The notes: generated by a model from the letters alone, not told the origin. A stretch of 7,510 nucleotides of DNA from Patescibacteria group bacterium (GCA_018825335.1 JAHJEW010000133.1:1-7510); one strand, 5' to 3'. Positions 1-5,914 are shown, counted from the first letter of the stretch. Numbers and translations are program-made.

Positions 1-794
1 GTAATGGCTCTGCGTTCACTCATAAGAGCTTCGCGCAGGTCATTTTCGGCGATCTGCTTAATCTCTTCATCCGTCAATTTGGGCTCAGCCTTCGAAAGTA
101 CCGTTGAAACAACAATGCTTGTTGAAAGCGGGGTTTTTATATCGGCAAGATACTTTGGAAGATCATTTGCGGTTTGCTCAATATCCTGTTGAAGGGCCTG
201 CAATTCACCGGTGGAAAGTCCTCCGCTTTCAACTTTGGCGGTTTCATCCATAAACTGGTCGGATAAAAAACTGAAACGGTTAAGGGCCAGTTGAGCCGCT
301 TTGTATCGATAAGCGTTGATGTTTTTCTGAACGCCTCTCAGGCTGTCGTTGACGCTCTTTAGATTCTGGGTGACGTTGGGACCGAAAACATCAAAAGTGG
401 GTGAAAGCTCTTTAAAAAAATAAAAGGCGCCCGCGGCAGTCGCAATAAACATAATTGCGAAAACGGTCTGCACAAGCCGCAGTTTGCGCTGCAATTTTAT
501 TTTACGCTCATCCTCCAGGCTTTTTTGCAGGAGCGGCGCGGCGCCCAGGATGGGCTTTGCCGCGGAAGCGGGAGTCTGCTTCTGCAGAACCGAAGAAATC
601 ACCTTGGATTCCTTCTCCTCCTCTTTTTGTCGGTTAAAAATATTGGTAAAAGCAGGGCCCTCAGCGGGTTTGGTTTCAAGAGCCGGTGCCACTGCGGGTT
701 TTATCGCGGATGGCGCGTCGGATTCCGGCAGTTTTGGGGCCGCAGTCGCCGGTTTCGCCTCAATTTTTAGGTCTATTGGAGTATTATCTGCCAT
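1..794 (-). CDS. Single-pass membrane protein of unknown function, partial (C-terminus beyond window)
   Basis: Reading the minus strand from an ATG at 794 gives 264 uninterrupted codons that run off the left edge, so the C-terminus is missing. Residues 1-50 are rich in Ala, Pro and Lys and look disordered. Residues 55-105 are highly charged and end in a basic stretch (RKIKLQRKLR). A single hydrophobic segment follows at about 108-127 (VQTVFAIMFIATAAGAFYFF). By the positive-inside rule the N-terminus is cytoplasmic and the rest lies outside the membrane. The outer part is polar and probably mostly helical (for example NVTQNLKSVNDSLRGVQKNI). I recognise no family, catalytic motif or lipobox. 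The ATG is preceded by an A-rich, SD-free leader. The gene lies downstream of rplL in the same direction but is separated from it by a terminator and an IS, and it has its own candidate promoter. The reading frame is secure; the function is unknown. Confidence 0.8.
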   Translation of the reverse strand, partial: MADNTPIDLKIEAKPATAAPKLPESDAPSAIKPAVAPALETKPAEGPAFTNIFNRQKEEEKESKVISSVLQKQTPASAAKPILGAAPLLQKSLEDERKIKLQRKLRLVQTVFAIMFIATAAGAFYFFKELSPTFDVFGPNVTQNLKSVNDSLRGVQKNINAYRYKAAQLALNRFSFLSDQFMDETAKVESGGLSTGELQALQQDIEQTANDLPKYLADIKTPLSTSIVVSTVLSKAEPKLTDEEIKQIAENDLREALMSERRAI

Positions 795-830
795 AGTTTT
801 TGTGTTGATTTTTGTTTTTTTAATCCTCTT

Positions 831-859
831 ATTTTACCAAAAAAAGCCCCCGGAGTAAA
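831..859 (-). promoter_or_regulatory. Candidate promoter for the membrane-protein gene, overlapping the upstream terminator
   Basis: On the minus strand a -35-like TTTACT (854-859) is followed after exactly 17 nt by a -10-like TAAAAT (831-836). Transcription would begin near 824, giving a leader of about 30 nt before the ATG at 794. The -35 falls in the loop of the rplL terminator hairpin and the T-run lies in the spacer, so the terminator and the next promoter share sequence. The -10 is good and the -35 only moderate. Confidence 0.4.
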
Positions 860-873
860 GGCACCGGAGGCTT
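839..873 (-). terminator. Intrinsic terminator of the rplJ-rplL operon, now separated from rplL by an IS
   Basis: Read on the minus strand, AAGCCTCCGG (864-873) pairs with CCGGGGGCTT (844-853) across a 10-nt loop, with one G-T wobble. A T-run follows (A839-A845 on plus, two of which are in the stem). Before the IS inserted, the arm continued into AAAAGCCTCCGG, directly downstream of rplL. The 8 bases AAGCCTCC of the upstream arm are the target duplication of the IS, so the hairpin was rebuilt on this side of the element. On the plus strand the ancestral hairpin was also followed by TTTT, so it may have worked in both directions. Confidence 0.75.
866..873. repeat. Left 8-bp target-site duplication of the IS (GGAGGCTT)
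   Basis: GGAGGCTT directly abuts the left end of the IS and recurs exactly at the right end (1796-1803). Eight base pairs is the usual duplication size for IS1595-family elements. Confidence 0.88.
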
Positions 874-899
874 GGGGCTATCCTAGAAAAAGGTGGGGT
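874..899 (+). repeat. Left terminal inverted repeat of the IS
   Basis: 26 bp aligned with the reverse complement of 1770-1795, with 21 of 26 positions identical. The inner 12 bases (AAAAGGTGGGGT) match exactly and the differences lie in the outer half. Confidence 0.85.
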
Positions 900-937
900 A
901 AGATTGAGTTGACAGACTTAACCTTTAACCCCCCACC
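892..937 (+). other. Inverted repeat before the transposase start, possible start-masking hairpin
   Basis: GGTGGGG (892-898) can pair with CCCCACC (931-937). An inner stem TAAG (899-902)/CTTA (917-920) extends it, with a bulge on one side. The structure ends 4 nt before the ATG at 942. In IS10 and IS50, hairpins of this kind near the left end block translation of transcripts entering from outside. A similar role here is only inferred, and part of the stem is simply the inverted-repeat sequence. Confidence 0.3.
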
Positions 938-941
938 CGGA

Positions 942-1766
942 ATGAGCATATTGAAGCTTGCGAAAATCATCAATACAAAAGAAAAAGCGGCAAAGAAATA
1001 TAAGCAGGAAGCCTGGAGGCGGGGATTCGGATGTATTAGATGTGGAAGTATCAAGGCATGGAAACATCGAAAACTGAAAAACGGGTTGCAGAAATATCGC
1101 TGTGAAGATTGCAAACACGTTTTCTCGGATCAAAGTTGGACAATGCTGCGCTGGAACAAGGCAAGAATAGATAAGGTTGCGGTCGTTAATCATTTAAGTA
1201 CGAGCAAAATGACCATGCGGGAAATAGCTGAAGAAAGCGAATTAAACAAAAACACTGTGATGAACCTGAAAGCGAAATTGAGAAAATACAGAGGCAAAAT
1301 ATATTGTGCATTGGCGCCTTAGCAGTTAAGTGGGGTGGTGGAGATGGATGAAACGAAAATAGGAAAAGACTGGTATTGGGGCGCGATTGAACGGGAAACA
1401 AACCAGGCGGTTGTTGAAAAAATCCCCAATCGCAAGGAGGAAATATTAACGGCAAAGATCTGGAAATATGTGGAAGAAGGCTCAACGGTGATGACGGATG
1501 AGTTTGCGGGCTATTACCTGCATCCGCGGTTCTATAGTCATTTTGCGGTCAAGCATTGCGAATACTTTGTGCATCCGGAATGTAATTTAATACACACTAA
1601 TCGAGTTGAAGGGCTATGGGCACAGTTAAAACGTGAGATCGAAAGGATACGAAATAATGTTAAACCAGAACACATTCCAGCTTATATAAACGAGTATTTT
1701 TACCTGAAAAATCATGACAAATCTCAAAACCCCAGCTTTTTCCCATTGTACTGCCATCAAACCTAG
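942..1766 (+). pseudogene. IS1595-family transposase, interrupted by an in-frame TAG
   Basis: Reading from ATG 942 gives 274 codon positions in one frame, with a single internal TAG at 1320-1322 (codon 127). The sequence is collinear on both sides. Upstream are a zinc ribbon (C31-x2-C34 ... C54-x2-C57) and a helix-turn-helix at about 86-110. Downstream is the catalytic domain, beginning QLSGVVEMDET (first Asp about D136), then VMTDEFAGY (second Asp about D186), then HTNRVEGLWAQLKR, which carries the third position (N220 or E223 by motif; DDN and DDE both occur in the family). The stop separates DNA-binding and catalytic halves. A TTG at 909 would add 11 residues, but the family normally starts close to the zinc ribbon, so ATG 942 is preferred. 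TAG also ends rplL here, so reassignment is unlikely. A simple nonsense mutation is the best explanation; readthrough, or separate expression of the second half from GTG 1335/1338 or ATG 1344, is less likely. Confidence 0.88.
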
Positions 1767-1769
1767 TCA

Positions 1770-1795
1770 ACCCCACCTTTTCATGGGACAGACCC
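1770..1795 (-). repeat. Right terminal inverted repeat of the IS
   Basis: Read inward from 1795 the end is GGGTCTGTCCCATGAAAAGG followed by TGGGGT, matching the left end at 21 of 26 positions. It begins 3 nt after the transposase stop codon. Confidence 0.85.
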
Positions 1796-1803
1796 GGAGG
1801 CTT
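1796..1803. repeat. Right 8-bp target-site duplication of the IS (GGAGGCTT)
   Basis: Exact copy of 866-873, directly abutting the right end of the IS. The following bases (TTAAACAG) lead back to the rplL stop codon, so the pre-insertion site can be rebuilt by joining 873 to 1804. Confidence 0.88.
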
Positions 1804-1827
1804 TTAAACAGTATTACGTAAATTCAA

Positions 1828-2238
1828 CTACACAAGCTCAACCGTAGCACCGGCCTCTTCAAGCTTCTTTTTAAGTTCATCGGCTTCTTCACGAGCGATG
1901 TTTTCCTTAACGGCTTTTGGAGCGCCGTCAACAATGTCCTTGGACTCTTTAAGGCCAAGACCTGTCGATTCGCGAACAGCCTTAATAACATTGATCTTCT
2001 GGGCACCCGCATCTTTAAGCATAACGGTGCAGGTAGAGCTGACCTCCGCGGCAGCTTCGCCTCCGGCAGTAGCAGGAGCGGCAGCCATGGCAACGGGAGC
2101 GGCGGCACTGACGCCAAACTTTTCTTCCATTGCTTTCACCAGGTTGGCAAGGTCGAGAACTGAAAGTTTTTCAACCATATCAAGGATCTTCTCGGCATCC
2201 TTGCTTAGTTGTAATTCGGTTTTTGCTTCATCTGACAT
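1828..2238 (-). CDS. rplL: 50S ribosomal protein L7/L12
   Basis: 136 residues, a little longer than the usual 120-130. The acidic L7/L12 stalk protein forms dimers on L10 and recruits and stimulates the translational GTPases on the large ribosomal subunit. Residues 1-17 are an N-terminal extension. The dimerisation domain is at about 18-45 (ILDMVEKLSVLDLANLVKAM then EEKFGVSAAAP). A flexible Ala/Gly hinge covers about 45-66. The globular C-terminal domain (about 67-136) contains the hallmark KINVIKAVRESTGLGLKESK, the factor-binding surface, and ends EEAGATVELV. It starts at ATG 2238, 35 nt after the rplJ stop, in an AT-rich gap with no Shine-Dalgarno site, and ends in TAG. It is co-transcribed with rplJ, as in most bacteria. 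Its native terminator has been displaced by the IS. Confidence 0.97.
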   Translation of the reverse strand: MSDEAKTELQLSKDAEKILDMVEKLSVLDLANLVKAMEEKFGVSAAAPVAMAAAPATAGGEAAAEVSSTCTVMLKDAGAQKINVIKAVRESTGLGLKESKDIVDGAPKAVKENIAREEADELKKKLEEAGATVELV

Positions 2239-2273
2239 TTAGAAAAAGTTATGGGATATAATAAAATTTATAA

Positions 2274-2882
2274 TTATGATTTTGGTTCTTCCGGGCCAGC
2301 CTCCTCGGCCGGAGCTTCGACTTTCTCCTCGGCTACCTCGGCCGGAGCAACTGCCGCAGCGGGCTTTTTCTCTTCAATAGCCTTCAAGGCATAAACAAAA
2401 CTTCGCAAAATTCCCGATAAAACTCCGTGAAAACCGGAAATAGGTGCTTTCATTGAACCCACAAGCTTCGCCAGTATTTCTTCTCTGGAAGGAAGCTGGG
2501 CCAATTCCATGGCCTCGGCCTGGGAAATGAATTTACCTTCCACAAGCCCTCCAAGAATCTTAAGCGCATCTTTTTCCTTGGAGAAAGTATGAAGAATCTT
2601 CACTGCGGCGATCACGTCATCGTAACCAAAAGCGGCCCCAACCGGACCTTGTAAAACTTCCGACGGTGCATCCGGAAGATTCGAATTCTTTAAAGAAATA
2701 CGCATTAATGTCTTCTTCGCGACACGATAATCAACACCCTGACTCCGCAGCCGCTTGCGCAGCTCGCCTATATCCTTAACGGTCAGCCCGCGGTAATCGG
2801 TAAAATAAACCGCCGTGGCCCTGCCAAACTTTTCATCAAGATCAATGAGAATATCCGCCTTTTTTTCTTTGGTAACTGCCAT
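2274..2882 (-). CDS. rplJ: 50S ribosomal protein L10
   Basis: 202 residues from ATG 2882. L10 anchors the L7/L12 dimers to the large subunit through its C-terminal helix and represses its own operon by binding the mRNA leader. The start MAVTKEKKADILIDLDEKFG and the conserved TAVYFTDYRGLTVKDIGELR, YRVAKKTL and GPVGAAFGYDD segments identify it. The L12-binding helix is at about 151-171 (FHGVLSGILRSFVYALKAIE). A low-complexity acidic Ala/Glu/Pro tail follows (about 172-202), which E. coli L10 lacks. The frame stays open 31 codons further upstream (to 2975), but that stretch is the structured leader RNA and does not resemble L10, so it is excluded. No Shine-Dalgarno sequence precedes the ATG; the upstream 20 nt are almost all A and T. 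It ends in TAA. Confidence 0.97.
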   Translation of the reverse strand: MAVTKEKKADILIDLDEKFGRATAVYFTDYRGLTVKDIGELRKRLRSQGVDYRVAKKTLMRISLKNSNLPDAPSEVLQGPVGAAFGYDDVIAAVKILHTFSKEKDALKILGGLVEGKFISQAEAMELAQLPSREEILAKLVGSMKAPISGFHGVLSGILRSFVYALKAIEEKKPAAAVAPAEVAEEKVEAPAEEAGPEEPKS

Positions 2883-2895
2883 GATTAATAATTTT

Positions 2896-2930
2896 AAAAA
2901 AAATCTCAATGCCATAGACTTGAGACTTTT
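2896..2930 (-). terminator. Candidate transcription attenuator just before rplJ
   Basis: On the minus strand TCTCAA (2920-2925) pairs with TTGAGA (2904-2909) across a 10-nt loop. The stem can extend to 11 bp through AAAAG/TTTTT with one G-T wobble. Eight Ts follow or overlap the stem (A2896-A2903 on plus). The structure ends 13 nt upstream of the rplJ ATG, where a terminator would control how much message reaches the genes. The core stem has only two G-C pairs, so its strength is uncertain. It sits just downstream of the L10 leader, which fits regulation by attenuation. Confidence 0.5.
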
Positions 2931-3035
2931 CAGGGTGTCGCTTCTGCCCCCGCCAGGGCGGGGCGCACGACACATTCCTTCCAGTTTTCTGTCTCGGCAG
3001 GATTTACGGTGGAAACCAACCTGCTGTCTATGACG
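2931..3035 (-). ncRNA. Ribosomal protein L10 leader (autoregulatory mRNA element)
   Basis: This lies directly upstream of rplJ. Read on the minus strand it contains TCATAGACAGCAGG (3020-3033) and CCTGCCGAGACAG (2989-3001). The AGCAGG and CCTGCC arms pair around a smaller GGT/ACC hairpin. These two blocks resemble the conserved kink-turn region of bacterial L10 leaders, where the L10-L12 complex binds to repress synthesis. A second, very GC-rich hairpin follows at 2936-2972: TGTCG/CGACA outside and GCCCCGCC/GGCGGGGGC inside. It has no T-run of its own. The match is by eye; a covariance-model search with the Rfam L10_leader family would settle it. Confidence 0.72.
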
Positions 3036-3041
3036 AAGTGC

Positions 3042-3070
3042 ATGCTATAGCGGATACAATAAACAGTCAA
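3042..3070 (-). promoter_or_regulatory. Promoter of the rplJ-rplL operon
   Basis: On the minus strand TTGACT (3065-3070) is followed after exactly 17 nt by TAGCAT (3042-3047). Transcription would start near 3035, right at the edge of the L10 leader, which supports the assignment. An alternative -10, TATAGC, lies two bases closer. Confidence 0.6.
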
Positions 3071-3079
3071 GAGAAATTG

Positions 3080-3181
3080 AAATTTCAAAATCCGAATATC
3101 AAATATCAATTCAATGACGAATTTCTAATTTCAAACGTCAAATATTTTTTAACATTTGAAATTCGGATTTCGGATTTCTAA
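3080..3181. repeat. Intergenic heptad repeat element, copy A (palindromic)
   Basis: An AT-rich, non-coding stretch between the divergent rplJ and miaA promoters. It divides into degenerate 7-nt units: AAATTTC, AAAATCC, GAATATC, AAATATC, then a longer block with CAATGACG, then AATTTCT, AATTTCA, AACGTCA, AATATTT. On the right come ATTTGAA, ATTCGGA, TTTCGGA, TTTCTAA. The halves are inverted: 3088-3105 pairs with 3153-3170 at 16 of 18 positions. A related copy lies at 5914-6066: they share TCAATGACGAA exactly, and the right arm of A (reverse complement) matches 5921-5938 at 17 of 18. It has no open frame of note. Confidence 0.78.
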
Positions 3182-3190
3182 CAAACCCCC

Positions 3191-3219
3191 TTCACAAATA
3201 ACAAAAGCAGCTCTACAAT
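3191..3219 (+). promoter_or_regulatory. Candidate promoter of the miaA-recJ operon
   Basis: TTCACA (3191-3196) and TACAAT (3214-3219) are spaced by exactly 17 nt, each one base off the sigma-70 consensus. Transcription would start near 3226, leaving a leader of about 50 nt before the miaA ATG at 3276. It lies just outside repeat copy A. Confidence 0.6.
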
Positions 3220-3275
3220 AAAAACCGTCCGCAATTATCACGCCAAAGTACGGTGGACTTTACATCCAACCGCAA

Positions 3276-4250
3276 ATGAAAATCTATCAAGAAATCAAAC
3301 AGTTCCTTTCCCGGTGCGAAGCCGAAAATAAGCCGGCTATTATTGCCATAGTCGGGCCGACCGCATCCGGCAAAACCGCACTCTCCCTGAAAATCGCCCA
3401 CGAAATAAACGGCGAGATTATTTCAGCGGATTCGCGTCAGGTTTATAAATACATGGACATCGGCACAGACAAGCTTCACGAATCAAAAATGGAGGGAATT
3501 AAACATCATCTCATAGACATTATAGATCCGTCCGAGCAGTTCACGCTTTCCGACTACAAAAGACTCGCGATAAAAGCAATAAACGAAATCCATCGGCGCA
3601 AAAAAATACCCATATTGTGCGGTGGAACGGGCCTTTATATTAACGCCATCATTCAGAATTATCAGGTGCCGGTGGTATCGCCCCAGTATGATCTTAGACA
3701 AGAACTTGCCAGGTATTACGAGGAGCACGGTGCGCAGGCTCTCCACGATATGCTGAAGGAGCGCGATCCCGAGGCCGCAAACCAGATTCACCCCAACAAT
3801 GTCACTTACGTCATCCGCGCCCTGGAAATCAACATAGCCGGAAATCAAAACAAAAAAAACGTAACTGGCGAACAGGAATTCGCAGTCTTCGTAGTAGGCA
3901 TAGACTGGTCAAGAGAAGTACTATACGAAAGAATAAACCGCCGCGTCGACGATCTCATTGGAAATGGACTTTTAAACGAGGTGAAAAGCCTTTTTATGAG
4001 GGGCTACAATGAAAAAATGCCATCCATGAGCTCAATCGGTTACCAAGAATTAATAGAATTTTTAAGTGGAAATGTTACACTGGAGCAGGCAATCGAAAAT
4101 ATAAAGAAAAACACCCGCAACTATTGCAAGCGGCAGCAAACCTGGTTCCGCCGCTATCGCGACATTCACTGGCTTGACGGCCAAAATCTGCAAGAATACC
4201 TCTCTAAACAAAGCTCCCGATGTCGGTACTCGGAAAAAACTGGAATATAA
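3276..4250 (+). CDS. miaA: tRNA dimethylallyltransferase (tRNA A37 isopentenylation)
   Basis: 324 residues, slightly longer than the typical 300-316. MiaA transfers a dimethylallyl group from dimethylallyl diphosphate to N6 of adenosine 37 in tRNAs that read UNN codons, which stabilises codon pairing. The P-loop GPTASGKT is at 27-34, the SADSRQVY segment with the likely catalytic Asp (D52) at 50-57, KHHLIDIIDPSEQFTLSDY at 76-94, CGGTGLYINAI at 115-125, IHPNNVTYVIRALEI at 171-185, SSIGYQEL at 252-259 and the C-terminal TRNYCKRQQTWFRR at 280-293. Residues after about 300 are a weakly conserved tail. The first ATG, 3276, places the P-loop about ten residues further in than usual and has no Shine-Dalgarno site. 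The 3' end overlaps recJ by 31 nt in another frame, suggesting one transcript and coupled translation. Confidence 0.96.
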   Translation: MKIYQEIKQFLSRCEAENKPAIIAIVGPTASGKTALSLKIAHEINGEIISADSRQVYKYMDIGTDKLHESKMEGIKHHLIDIIDPSEQFTLSDYKRLAIKAINEIHRRKKIPILCGGTGLYINAIIQNYQVPVVSPQYDLRQELARYYEEHGAQALHDMLKERDPEAANQIHPNNVTYVIRALEINIAGNQNKKNVTGEQEFAVFVVGIDWSREVLYERINRRVDDLIGNGLLNEVKSLFMRGYNEKMPSMSSIGYQELIEFLSGNVTLEQAIENIKKNTRNYCKRQQTWFRRYRDIHWLDGQNLQEYLSKQSSRCRYSEKTGI

Positions 4251-5914
4251 GAAATCAGGATAACAGCCAAAGCATTATTGAAAAAATCTTGGCAAATCGC
4301 GGGCTGGTAGGCCGCAATAAGGTAGATTCGTTTTTAAAATTAAGTTTTAAGAAGGGGATGCATAACCCCTTTTTAATGAAGGGGATGGATAAGGCAATCC
4401 AGCGTATAAAGCAAGCTTTGAAAAACAATGAAAGGATAATGATTTTCGGAGATTACGATGTGGATGGGATCAGCGGCACCGCAATTATGGTTCACGCCCT
4501 GAAACTTCTCGGAGGCAAAGTGTCCTACAGGCTGCCACATCGCGTGGAGGACGGCTACGGACTGAGTAATAAATTCATTGATGAGTTCGCCGGACTCAAC
4601 ATTAAAGTATTGATTACGGTCGATTGCGGTATTTCCTGTAAAGATCAGATAGCACTGGCCAAACAAAAAGGAATCGATGTGATTATTACCGACCATCACA
4701 TGATCCCGGAGCATATTCCGGATAAGGCCTTTGCCATTTTGCATCCGCAGCAGCCGGGTTGCGAATATCCGTTTAAGGGACTTACGGGCGCGGGAGTGTC
4801 ATACAAACTGGCCTGCGCGCTTATAACCGAACTTTGCGAAGCTGCCGATCGTGAAAATTATCTCTATGCGCTTTTGGATCTGGCAAGTCTTGGCACTGTG
4901 GCCGATTTGGGGCCGCTGGTGGACGAAAACCGCATCATTGTAAAATACGGTCTCCAGTCGCTGCAGAGTACAAAATGGCAGGGACTCGAATACCTTAAAG
5001 AGATCGCCGGCATTGAACCGAACAGTAAAATTAACATCAACACAATCGGATTTTGCATAGGACCGCGCATAAACGCAGCGGGAAGAATAGACAATCCCTA
5101 TTACGCTCTGCAGCTTCTTTTGTACGATAAGCGCGACGAAAAAGCGAAAATGATCGCCGCTCATCTGGAAAACCTGAATCAGACACGCCAGAAAATGGTG
5201 GCCGACGCGCTTGAAGAGCTGGAAAACAGAATAAAAGACGATCAGGACAGCAATTCAATAATAATTGCGTGGGATAAAAACTGGCACGTTGGCATACTCG
5301 GACTTTTGGCTGCCAAATGCGTGGAAAAGCACAACGCGCCTACAATAATCATGCAGGACTTTGGCGACGAATTGGTTGGATCTTCCAGGGGGCCGGAGTG
5401 GTTTGATCTTGTTGAAGCGCTTACCGCGCATAGTCACCTCCTGAAAGCTTTTGGCGGGCATACGCAGGCCGCCGGTTTCACCGTAGAGAAAAAAAACCTT
5501 AATGAGTTCACGAAGTCCATGCATGAATACGCGCGTGAAAAACTTGAACACACCGAGTGGCATCCGACAATAGAAATTGATTGCGAGCTCTCGGACAAAG
5601 AAATCGATGACGGACTTGTTAACTTTCTGGAGCAGATGGAACCCTTTGGAATCGGCAATGAGCAGCCGATTTTTCTTTTACGGAATGTTTCAATCGATGA
5701 TGTAAAAAAAGTGGGTAAGGATCAAAACCATTTACACTTTAAAGTTCAGACTCCCACGCGCACCCTATCGGTCATTGGCTTTAGGCTTGGAAAACACGAA
5801 TCTTATCTGCGCGATCACAATGCAATAGATCTTGTCTGTTATCTGGAAAGAAACGAGTGGAAAGGCATGTCAAAACTTCAGCTTAGGGCGATAGATCTGA
5901 AGGGAGTGGAATAA
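4220..5914 (+). CDS. recJ: Single-stranded-DNA-specific exonuclease RecJ
   Basis: 564 residues, close to E. coli RecJ (577). RecJ degrades single-stranded DNA 5' to 3' with bound Mn2+ or Mg2+ and acts in RecF-type recombination, mismatch repair and base-excision repair. The DHH domain shows GDYDVDG (77-83), TVDCG (133-137), TDHH (157-160) and VADLGPL (227-233). GPRINAAGR (281-289) leads to the DHHA1 domain with GSSRGP (387-392) and GGHTQAAGF (412-420). An OB-fold-like C-terminal domain runs from about 450 to the end. All expected metal-binding residues are present, so it should be active. The ATG lies 31 nt inside miaA and gives the usual short N-terminus with a Trp at residue 8; there is no Shine-Dalgarno site, so translation probably depends on coupling. 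The TAA stop is also the edge of repeat copy B. Confidence 0.97.
   Translation: MSVLGKNWNIRNQDNSQSIIEKILANRGLVGRNKVDSFLKLSFKKGMHNPFLMKGMDKAIQRIKQALKNNERIMIFGDYDVDGISGTAIMVHALKLLGGKVSYRLPHRVEDGYGLSNKFIDEFAGLNIKVLITVDCGISCKDQIALAKQKGIDVIITDHHMIPEHIPDKAFAILHPQQPGCEYPFKGLTGAGVSYKLACALITELCEAADRENYLYALLDLASLGTVADLGPLVDENRIIVKYGLQSLQSTKWQGLEYLKEIAGIEPNSKININTIGFCIGPRINAAGRIDNPYYALQLLLYDKRDEKAKMIAAHLENLNQTRQKMVADALEELENRIKDDQDSNSIIIAWDKNWHVGILGLLAAKCVEKHNAPTIIMQDFGDELVGSSRGPEWFDLVEALTAHSHLLKAFGGHTQAAGFTVEKKNLNEFTKSMHEYAREKLEHTEWHPTIEIDCELSDKEIDDGLVNFLEQMEPFGIGNEQPIFLLRNVSIDDVKKVGKDQNHLHFKVQTPTRTLSVIGFRLGKHESYLRDHNAIDLVCYLERNEWKGMSKLQLRAIDLKGVE

Larger units (their letters stand above)
874..1795 (+). 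mobile_element. IS1595-like insertion sequence, 922 bp, complete ends, broken transposase
   Basis: The element is delimited by imperfect 26-bp terminal inverted repeats (outer ends GGGGCTATCC on the left and GGGTCTGTCC on the right, read inward) and by an exact 8-bp direct duplication, GGAGGCTT, outside each end. It carries one transposase gene on the plus strand with a zinc ribbon, a helix-turn-helix and a DDE-type domain of the IS1595/ISXO2 kind. Size, duplication length and protein architecture agree with IS1595 elements. It sits 24 bp downstream of the rplL stop, opposite in direction to the ribosomal operon, inside that operon's terminator. The intact duplication indicates simple transposition without later rearrangement. 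The in-frame stop suggests that it cannot move unaided. Confidence 0.9.

Noticed and set aside
455..858. Plus-strand open frames at 455-637, 484-858 and 525-770
   Set aside because: They lie antisense to the long uninterrupted minus-strand gene and have compositions typical of shadow frames (Arg/Ser/Phe-rich, no motifs).
909..914. Perfect TTGACA near the left end of the IS as an inward promoter for the transposase
   Set aside because: No -10-like hexamer lies 15-19 nt downstream; the expected position is CCCACC.
909..941. TTG 909 as the transposase start
   Set aside because: It adds 11 residues (TDLTFNPPPG) encoded by the hairpin region. ATG 942 gives the usual short segment before the zinc ribbon.
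1320..1322. Recoding of TAG as an amino acid in this genome
   Set aside because: rplL ends in TAG exactly where L7/L12 should end, so TAG functions as a stop here.
1806..1827. A separate terminator between rplL and the IS
   Set aside because: The 24 bp between the rplL stop and the IS contain only the outer half of the old hairpin arm, with no partner on that side.
2883..2975. A 31-codon N-terminal extension of rplJ starting MCRAPRPGGG
   Set aside because: The sequence is the GC-rich hairpin and attenuator of the leader RNA. L10 homology starts at MAVTKEKK (ATG 2882), and 202 residues is already a full L10.
3080..3181. CRISPR array in the AT-rich repeat region
   Set aside because: The units are 7 nt, degenerate and contiguous, with inverted symmetry. 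There are no 24-40 nt exact repeats with unique spacers, and no cas genes.
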